12,538 nt of DNA from positions 1 to 12,538 of the forward strand of contig UQOX01000041.1 of the NCBI GenBank assembly GCA_900542765.1, read 5' to 3'. The position numbers were made by a program, and so were the translations under genes. The stretch's first letter is position 1. Each line of letters opens with the position of its first letter. Shown piece by piece: positions 7,130 through 12,538 of this stretch. Origin of the DNA: an uncultured Porphyromonadaceae bacterium (GTDB taxonomy: Bacteria; Bacteroidota; Bacteroidia; Bacteroidales; UBA11471). Under the pieces are notes generated by a model. The model had not been told where the DNA came from. It ran no database searches and worked only from the letters and a program-made list of their open reading frames with translations.

Positions 7130-8821
7130 ATGAAAAAAACAATATGGATACTCCTCTTTGCCTTGGCCGGTCTCCACGTCCAAGCGCAGGAAAAGGCAAC
7201 GACATCGAGCCAAAGCGAGCTCGACTGGTACAACTGCTCGGTCGAAGAAGACCAGGTGTATGGCGCCGCCGTCAACAAGGCGTATGATTACCTGAAAGGC
7301 CGTAAAATCAAGAAACAACCCATCGTCGCCCTCATCGGCGGCGGCATGGACATCGAGCATGAAGACCTGAAACAGTCCATCTGGAAAAACCGAAAAGAGA
7401 AAGACAACCAGAAAGACGACGACAAGAACGGTCTCGTCGACGACCTTTACGGGTGGAACTTCCTCGGCGGCAAAGACGGCCGCATCATGGAGTACACCAT
7501 GGGCGAAGGCGACCGGGAATTCATGCGGCTCAAAGAACGCTATGCCGACTACATCTACAACCAAGGGAAATTCTATAAAATCATCGACGGCCGCAGAGTC
7601 GAAGTCGAAGCCCCCGACAGTGAATTTTACTATTACTACAACCAAGTGCTCGAAGAGTCGAAACTGGCCCGTGCATACGGCGGATATATGTTCTCCTACG
7701 TCATCAAGGAATACGGCGACCGCTTCTACGACCAGATGCGCGAACGCTTTCCCGAGAAAGAGTCTTTCACGCTGAGCGATTTCGAGACCTGCTACGACAA
7801 GGACGCCCCGCAAGACAGCCTCTCCGACGCCGCTTTCCTGCTCATGGCCTACGCATTCAGCCTCTACAACACCGACCAGTGGGAGACCGTCTACAACACC
7901 TTCGTGGTGCCTACCGTCGAGAACGGACGGGAAATGTATGAAGAGGTGCTGAACAAGCCCGAGAGCAACGACCATCGCCGCGAAATCGTCGGCGACGACC
8001 CGCTCAACCTCTCCGACGACCGCTACGGCAACAACCAACTGCTCACCGCCGACGCCGCACCGGGTGTCATGGCAGCCGGTATCATTGCCGGCAAACGCGG
8101 CAACGGACTGGGTAGCGACGGCATCGCCGACCAGGCCCGCATCATGACCCTGCGCGTGTGTGCCAACGGTGGCGACCCCTACCTCAAAGACATGGCACTG
8201 GCCATGCGCTACGCCATCGACCACGGGGCCGACGTCATCGTCTTGCCGGGACAGAACACCCTCTACCCCGAAGAGCAGAAGCAATGGGTGGCCGAGATGC
8301 TGAGATATGCCGAGGAGAAAGGCGTGCTGGTCGTTGTTCCCGTATATGACCTCTCGCTCGACCTCTCCGAGATAACCTTCTTCCCCAACCGCAACATGGA
8401 CGGCGGAAAAGCGCTGACCAACCTCATCACCGTGGCTGCCTCGGACAAGGCGGGCAACCCGTCGATGAACGCCAACTACGGCGTAGAGGGCCTCGACCTC
8501 TTCGCTCCCGGCATCGACATCTACTCGGCCTACACGGGCGACAGCTATCGCACCGGCAGCGGCGAATTTCTGGCAGCCGCCTCGGTAGCCGGTACCGCCG
8601 CCCTGATAAAGAGTTACTTCCCCAAACTGACAGGCTCGCAGATACGCGACATTCTGCTCCGCAGCGTGACATCGCGCCGCGGTGCCGAAGTCGAGAAAGG
8701 TATCCGCGTCGACGACAATGCCACGCAAGACCTCTTCCTCTTTGAAGACTTGTGTGCCTCGGGCGGAATCCTCAACGCCTACCAGGCCATCGTCGAAGCC
8801 GAAAAAACTGCCAAGAAATAA
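7130..8821 (+). CDS. Exported subtilisin-fold (S8) pseudo-peptidase
   Basis: A 563-residue protein with a signal peptide (residues 1-20, HVQAQ end) and a clear S8 fold of the type seen in Bacteroidetes: IVALIGGGMDIEHEDL (65-80), NGLVDDLYGWNFLGG (100-114), GVMAAGIIAGKRGNGLGSDG (312-331), LITVAASDK (432-440), LDLFAPGIDIYS (455-466), and ASVAGTAALIKSYFPKLT (484-501). All catalytic positions are changed. VIDSG of active enzymes is LIGGG, so Asp becomes Gly70. HGTHVAG is PGVMAAG, so His becomes Pro311. GTSMAAP is GEFLAAA, so Ser becomes Phe480. The AAGND region is PVYD (404-407), so the oxyanion Asn is also lost. The insert at about 115-300, between the Asp and His regions, is long and contains DFETCYDKDAPQDS. 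No stop or frameshift interrupts the gene, so the fold seems maintained for binding, not cutting. Four cysteines (36, 221, 344, 542) may form disulfides, relevant to the thioredoxin domain encoded downstream. It starts 46 bases after the previous gene. Confidence 0.88.
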   Translation: MKKTIWILLFALAGLHVQAQEKATTSSQSELDWYNCSVEEDQVYGAAVNKAYDYLKGRKIKKQPIVALIGGGMDIEHEDLKQSIWKNRKEKDNQKDDDKNGLVDDLYGWNFLGGKDGRIMEYTMGEGDREFMRLKERYADYIYNQGKFYKIIDGRRVEVEAPDSEFYYYYNQVLEESKLARAYGGYMFSYVIKEYGDRFYDQMRERFPEKESFTLSDFETCYDKDAPQDSLSDAAFLLMAYAFSLYNTDQWETVYNTFVVPTVENGREMYEEVLNKPESNDHRREIVGDDPLNLSDDRYGNNQLLTADAAPGVMAAGIIAGKRGNGLGSDGIADQARIMTLRVCANGGDPYLKDMALAMRYAIDHGADVIVLPGQNTLYPEEQKQWVAEMLRYAEEKGVLVVVPVYDLSLDLSEITFFPNRNMDGGKALTNLITVAASDKAGNPSMNANYGVEGLDLFAPGIDIYSAYTGDSYRTGSGEFLAAASVAGTAALIKSYFPKLTGSQIRDILLRSVTSRRGAEVEKGIRVDDNATQDLFLFEDLCASGGILNAYQAIVEAEKTAKK

Positions 8822-8827
8822 CCGGAT

Positions 8828-9991
8828 ATGCTCAAAAGACTGCTCGGCTCGGTAACCTTATGCCTCTGCTGTTTGATGGCGCAGGCGCAACCCGTCGCCT
8901 CGACGATGCCTTACCGGCTCGTTGCCAGCAAGCTGGTGACGGAAATGGTCGTCGATGGGACGACATACCCCTTCGTTCTCGATACCGGCGGGCAGACCTC
9001 GTTTCTGAAATCGTTTGCCGACCGCCTCGGCTGGACGGCCGTCGACACGCTCACAGCCGTTGATGCCAACAACGAGACAATCTCTTTCGCACGGGTGGCC
9101 GTGTCGCACATCGCCACACCCGACGGCAAGATAACCTTCTCCGACGTTCCCGCCCTGCTGCTCGAACAAGACGCCGGACTCTCCTGTTTCGGTGCCGTGG
9201 GCATCATCGGCAGCGACATGCTCGGCGAGATGATACTCTCCATCGACGGTGAGAACCGCACCCTCACGCTCGCCCCGGGCAGCGCAGCCCCGGCCATCTC
9301 GCTGCGGAGGCTCATCGAGTTCGATGCTGCGGCCGGCGGTATGCCCATCATACCGTTCCAAGTCGTGCCGGGCATCACCTTGAAAGCCCTCTTCGACACC
9401 GGGTCGCCGCAACTGCTCTCGCTCCGCGCGCAAGATTACCAGCGCATCGACGGGCGTGCCGGCGTACAATGCCTGGCCCGCAGCTACGGAGAGAGCAACA
9501 TGGGCATCTCGGGGCGACGGCAGGAAGAAGAGGCCATGCGAGTGGGCATACCGGCGCTGTCGGTAGGCTCGGTCAAGTTCGAAGCCGTCGTCACGACCAC
9601 CGCCGAAGCCCCCATCTCGCTGCTGGGCACCGAACTGCTCACATACGGACGCATCACCATCGACTATCCCCGCCGACGGCTCTACTACGAAGCCTACCGG
9701 CCCGAAGAGACACACCGGCCCGAAAGCCGATATGCCGACATCGAACTCACCGTGAAAGAGGGCGACCTGGTAGTGGCCCGTGTCTGGGGCGAAGGCCATG
9801 AGGGCATAGCTCCGGGCGACAAGGTGGTGGCGATAAACGGGAAACCGGTGGGAACATTCGACTTCTGCGAGAGCATCACCCAAGGCATTCCCGCGCTGAA
9901 AAAGAAAAAGAAATCCCGGCTGACCCTCGACTGTCGAGCCGGAGAAAAGACCGTCGTCTATGAACGTAAACCGATTCGCTTCAACCGCTAA
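8828..9991 (+). CDS. Exported tandem-retropepsin aspartyl protease with C-terminal PDZ domain (copy 1)
   Basis: A 387-residue exported protein (signal peptide to about residue 21, LMAQA then QP). It has two retropepsin-like halves in one chain, giving a pepsin-like pseudo-dimer. Half one carries the catalytic loop FVLDTGGQTS with Asp52 and the second hydrophobic-Gly motif AVGIIGSDML at about 123-132. Half two carries ALFDTGSPQLL with Asp190 and ISLLGTELL at 263-271. Both DTG triplets are intact, so activity is plausible. A PDZ-like domain follows at about 303-385, with the landmark IAPGDKVVAINGKPVG (327-342); such domains often bind C-terminal peptide ends. No lipobox is seen, so a periplasmic site is likely. 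It starts 6 bases after the S8-like gene and is overlapped at its 3' end by the next paralogue, indicating co-translation. A Lys run (KKKKKK region, 358-362) precedes the last PDZ strand. Confidence 0.87.
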   Translation: MLKRLLGSVTLCLCCLMAQAQPVASTMPYRLVASKLVTEMVVDGTTYPFVLDTGGQTSFLKSFADRLGWTAVDTLTAVDANNETISFARVAVSHIATPDGKITFSDVPALLLEQDAGLSCFGAVGIIGSDMLGEMILSIDGENRTLTLAPGSAAPAISLRRLIEFDAAAGGMPIIPFQVVPGITLKALFDTGSPQLLSLRAQDYQRIDGRAGVQCLARSYGESNMGISGRRQEEEAMRVGIPALSVGSVKFEAVVTTTAEAPISLLGTELLTYGRITIDYPRRRLYYEAYRPEETHRPESRYADIELTVKEGDLVVARVWGEGHEGIAPGDKVVAINGKPVGTFDFCESITQGIPALKKKKKSRLTLDCRAGEKTVVYERKPIRFNR

Positions 9992-11147
9992 GCTCACACG
10001 GCTCATCGTCGCCCTCGTATTCGCAGGGCTGGCAACCGACCCGTCGGCCGCCCAGATACAGAACCGGGTGTGCGACACCATACCCTACGACTATATTCAC
10101 AACCGCATCGTCATACCCGTCGTGCTCAACGGCATACCGGTGCGCTACATCGTCGATACCGGCGGACAGACGGGTACCGTGGCCGAGGTGGCCGTAAAGG
10201 CCGGCGCCGAGGCGCAAGGCTATGCCGGCGTGTCGGACCTGAACAGCAACAAAAGCGTTTTCCAAAAAGGAGTCATCAGCAACGTCGCACTTTCGCCACA
10301 CCATACCCTCGCACAACTCTCCTCGCTCATTCTGCCCGAGAACGGATTTTTCGACGAGCTGGGAGTCGTCGGCATTCTGGGGTGCGACGCCTTCGCCGGC
10401 ACGGTCGTAACCATCGACGAACGGAACAAGATTCTGGTCATCAACATTCCCTACCGTCCCGAACGGCTGAAAGTCGGCGACGGCCTGCCGCTGCTCTCGA
10501 CCAACAGCCTGCACCCCATCGTCGAGGTACCGTTCGGCAACACGACCGTCGAGGTACTCTTCGACACGGGCGTACCCGACTTTCTCCTGCTCTCGATGCA
10601 AGACGCCGAGAGACTCACCACCGCACAGGCCGCACACAAGGAGAGCGAAGCCTTCGGCATCGTGGGAGCGGGCATACACGGACTGGGCGACCCGGTAAAA
10701 ATCGCACGCCTCACCGTTCCCGAACTCACTGTCGGCTCCCAACGCTTTACGGGAGCCTCCGGCACCACGACGGTCATGGACAACAGCATCATCGGCGCCT
10801 CCCTGCTGCACCACGGAAAGGTGGTCATCGACTTCCTGCGCCGGCGTTTCTACTTCCTGCCCTACTCACAAGAGCCGGTCGACATGGCCGACGAACCGGG
10901 CCATTGGAATGTCGACATACTGCCGCTCGACGACGCCTTCCGCATCACCACCGTGTGGGAGAGCCTCGGCGGACAGGCCGCTTTCGGCGACAAGGTCGTC
11001 GAGATAAACGGCACCCGGCTCGACGGTGTGCCCATGGACGAATGGTCGATACGCCGCATCATGGCCGACATACCCACCGACACGGCCACCCTCATCATCG
11101 AAAAAGAGGGGAAAGAAAGGCGCATCATCATAACGAAAGAAAAATAA
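9960..11147 (+). CDS. Exported tandem-retropepsin aspartyl protease with C-terminal PDZ domain (copy 2)
   Basis: A 395-residue paralogue of the preceding gene with the same layout. The signal peptide spans about residues 1-31 (LTRLIVALVFAGLATDPSAA). Half one has YIVDTGGQTGTV with Asp66 and VVGILGCDAF at 136-145. Half two has VLFDTGVPDFLLL with Asp202 and SIIGASLL at 276-283. PDZ follows at about 317-393 (FGDKVVEINGTRLDG at 342-356). Both DTG motifs are kept, so it is predicted to be active. The chosen start lies inside the previous gene (32-base overlap, different frame); it is the only Met that gives a signal peptide, and a GGAG at 9941-9944 lies rather far upstream, so translational coupling is likely. 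The two active-looking copies have diverged well beyond recent duplication, so they may differ in specificity or act as a pair. A Bacteroidetes-specific exported aspartyl protease role is family knowledge; the substrate is unknown. Confidence 0.87.
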   Translation: MNVNRFASTAKLTRLIVALVFAGLATDPSAAQIQNRVCDTIPYDYIHNRIVIPVVLNGIPVRYIVDTGGQTGTVAEVAVKAGAEAQGYAGVSDLNSNKSVFQKGVISNVALSPHHTLAQLSSLILPENGFFDELGVVGILGCDAFAGTVVTIDERNKILVINIPYRPERLKVGDGLPLLSTNSLHPIVEVPFGNTTVEVLFDTGVPDFLLLSMQDAERLTTAQAAHKESEAFGIVGAGIHGLGDPVKIARLTVPELTVGSQRFTGASGTTTVMDNSIIGASLLHHGKVVIDFLRRRFYFLPYSQEPVDMADEPGHWNVDILPLDDAFRITTVWESLGGQAAFGDKVVEINGTRLDGVPMDEWSIRRIMADIPTDTATLIIEKEGKERRIIITKEK

Positions 11148-11153
11148 ACGATT

Positions 11154-12449
11154 ATGAAAAAACGTATCCTCCAAATAGCCTTGTGGTGCATTGCCGGCCT
11201 CATCGTCATGGACGGCACGGCACAGACAAGCGGCTCGTCGTATGTTTTCGACTACCGCGACACCGACGGGAAAATCATCGTCACGCTCGACGTCAACGGT
11301 CGTGCGGCCGACTTCGTCGTCGACCTTGCCGGGCACACCGCACTCCTTCCCGCACACCTCGACGCACTGGGCATCGACACCACGCGGCACGGAGACCCGG
11401 GCTACGACCACTTTCTCTACAAGCAAGTCGCCACACGCGGCATCGTGGAGATAGGAGCGCTCACCCTTGGCGACGCCATCTACAAGAGCAACGTGCCGGC
11501 CTTTGTGCTCGACGGCGACCCCGCCTACCTGCAATCGCTCGACGTGGCGGGCATTATCGGAGGTTCGTTCTTCCGCGACATGGTGCTCACCATCGACTCG
11601 CGCCATCGCAAAATCACACTGTCGCTTCCCTACCGACCCTCCTACATGAAACTCAACTGCCGCGCCGACATGCGCCTGCTGCCGGGCAGCGGCATCGCGT
11701 GCGACGTAACCATCGGCGGGGAAAACCGGAGCCTGCTCCTCGACACCTGGGCCGATGCCCTCGTCAACCTCACGGCCGCCGACTACGAGACATGGAACCT
11801 CACCACGGGCACAACGGCCGCCGGCAACAGCCAGCCGGCCTACTCGGCTCCCGTCACCACCAACGAGGCGGCTCCCCTGCCCGACTGGACATTTGTAAAA
11901 ACGCCTCTGACGGGCGGCATAGCCGTGAAAGACACCGTGCTCTCTCACTCGACCCTGGGGCTCGACCTGCTCCGGAACGGACTTCTCTCCATCGACTTTC
12001 CCCGGCAGAAAATCTATTACCAACCCTTCGACCTCGTTGCCGTAACCTACGAGGCAACGGCCGCGAAGGCCGACACCGTCGCCGAAGCCGACGGGACGGT
12101 TACCCCCATCAACAAAGATTTCTTCGTGCGGCACATCTTCGACTACCGCCTCGGTGGAGAACCCAAGCTCAAATGCCGGAAACCGGTGGTCATCGACTTC
12201 TGGGCCACCTGGTGCATTCCCTGCAAAAGGCTGCTGCCCGAGATAGAGAAGTTTGCCCGGGAATACCAAGGCCGGGTATCGTTCTACAAGGTCAATGCCG
12301 ACCTCGAAAAAGAACTCTGCCAATACTTCAACGTGCAGGCGCTTCCCACGTTGATATTTATTCCCGTTGATGGCAAACCCATCGTCGAGGTGGGCGCCAT
12401 GCCCGAGAAATACCGGCAGATGATCGAGGAGAAATTGTTGGGACAATAG
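11154..12449 (+). CDS. Tandem-retropepsin-like protein with degenerate DTG motifs fused to a thioredoxin domain (copy 3)
   Basis: A 431-residue exported protein (signal peptide to about residue 23, ending DGTA before QTS). Residues about 30-295 match the two retropepsin halves of the two genes upstream: AGIIGGSFFRDMVLTID (132-148), LPYRPSYMK (158-166, like IPYRPERLK in copy 2) and STLGLDLLRNGLLSIDFPR (266-284). The catalytic loops are altered. DTGGQT is DLAGHT (Asp57), and the second DTG is DTW (Asp197). Both Asp residues remain but the flanking Thr and Gly needed for the active-site fold are lost, so protease activity is unlikely. In place of PDZ there is a thioredoxin domain at about 335-431 with VVIDFWATWCIPCK (Cys354, Cys357) and the cis-Pro loop VQALPTLIF (Pro398), so it should be redox active. 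It starts 6 bases after copy 2 and appears to end the operon. It may act on disulfides in exported substrates bound by the pseudo-protease part; this is inference. Confidence 0.87.
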   Translation: MKKRILQIALWCIAGLIVMDGTAQTSGSSYVFDYRDTDGKIIVTLDVNGRAADFVVDLAGHTALLPAHLDALGIDTTRHGDPGYDHFLYKQVATRGIVEIGALTLGDAIYKSNVPAFVLDGDPAYLQSLDVAGIIGGSFFRDMVLTIDSRHRKITLSLPYRPSYMKLNCRADMRLLPGSGIACDVTIGGENRSLLLDTWADALVNLTAADYETWNLTTGTTAAGNSQPAYSAPVTTNEAAPLPDWTFVKTPLTGGIAVKDTVLSHSTLGLDLLRNGLLSIDFPRQKIYYQPFDLVAVTYEATAAKADTVAEADGTVTPINKDFFVRHIFDYRLGGEPKLKCRKPVVIDFWATWCIPCKRLLPEIEKFAREYQGRVSFYKVNADLEKELCQYFNVQALPTLIFIPVDGKPIVEVGAMPEKYRQMIEEKLLGQ

Positions 12450-12538
12450 GCGGCAGACCGGGTGGAAAATTTTTCTTTTCAAGGAAAATTCGATACACAA
12501 ATAGGAATCTGTTAGAAACAAGCTATTTATAAGCTTTT
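12450..12538 (+). terminator. Post-operon region with weak hairpins; possible terminator, cut by the window edge
   Basis: After the last stop the base composition turns AT-rich. Two weak hairpins are visible: TTTTC at 12476-12480 with GAAAA at 12484-12488, and AAGCT at 12520-12524 with AGCTT at 12532-12536, the latter running into a T stretch at the window edge. Neither stem is strong. The end of the operon is supported mainly by the composition change and the absence of another start codon with an open frame in these 89 bases. Confidence 0.3.

Noticed and set aside
7094..8728. 544-codon minus-strand open frame
   Set aside because: Antisense to the S8-like gene, with Val/Gly/Ala-rich composition and no domain; a shadow.
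9897..9914. A-rich run (aaaaagaaaaagaaa) as a possible programmed frameshift site before the copy 1/copy 2 overlap
   Set aside because: A -1 shift would not enter the frame of copy 2, and both genes have complete domains and, for copy 2, its own signal peptide. The run simply encodes lysines.
9926..9938. Small palindrome CTCGACTGTCGAG just upstream of the copy 2 start
   Set aside because: It lies within the PDZ coding region, and gtcgac/ctcgag-like words are frequent in these genes because of codon bias, so chance is the simplest explanation.
10070..12370. 766-codon open frame on the plus strand in another frame
   Set aside because: It overlaps copies 2 and 3 of the retropepsin genes, is extremely rich in Arg, His and Pro, and has no motif. 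It is a codon-bias shadow.
1..12538. Mobile element, CRISPR array, tRNA or rRNA
   Set aside because: No transposase or integrase gene, no spaced direct repeats, and no tRNA- or rRNA-like sequence noticed on either strand.

Overview
The window looks like a GC-rich member of the Bacteroidales. The evidence is a SusC/SusD (RagA/RagB) outer-membrane pair, start codons without clear Shine-Dalgarno sequences, and two TAnnTTTG promoter boxes in the one AT-rich intergenic region. The coding regions use many GC-ending codons (gacgac, ctcgac, gccgac), as in high-GC gut genera such as Barnesiella or Alistipes. I cannot name the genus from this sequence.

Layout. Bases 1-566 hold the N-terminal part of an exported, two-repeat protein of unknown function on the minus strand; it runs off the left edge. 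Bases 567-1030 are a divergent regulatory region. From 1031 to 12449 seven genes lie head to tail on the plus strand with gaps of 46 bases or less and one overlap, so they are probably one operon: (1) a SusC/RagA-like TonB-dependent transporter with an STN signalling domain; (2) a SusD/RagB-like surface lipoprotein; (3) a lipoprotein of the Bacteroidetes 'putative zinc-binding metallopeptidase' (Peptidase_Mx1) type; (4) an exported subtilisin-fold (S8) protein; (5) and (6) two exported tandem-retropepsin aspartyl proteases, each with a C-terminal PDZ domain; (7) a third tandem-retropepsin protein whose PDZ is replaced by a thioredoxin domain with a CIPC active site. Bases 12450-12538 are non-coding.

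The notable point is that the operon carries three different protease folds and has lost the catalytic residues in several. In gene 3 the HEFAH zinc site of relatives reads QRRGM. In gene 4 Asp, His and Ser of the subtilisin triad read Gly, Pro and Phe, and the oxyanion-hole Asn is also gone, yet the surrounding fold motifs are well kept. In gene 7 the two DTG motifs read DLA and DTW. Only genes 5 and 6 keep both DTG motifs. The reading frames are intact, so these look like maintained pseudo-enzymes rather than decaying genes.

Working model (inference): a RagAB-type importer for peptides or a proteinaceous ligand, supported by exported protease-fold proteins. Some of these bind rather than cut, two may cut, and one couples peptide binding to thiol-disulfide chemistry. 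The substrate is unknown. The STN domain of the transporter suggests control by an ECF sigma/FecR-type anti-sigma pair, which is not in this window.
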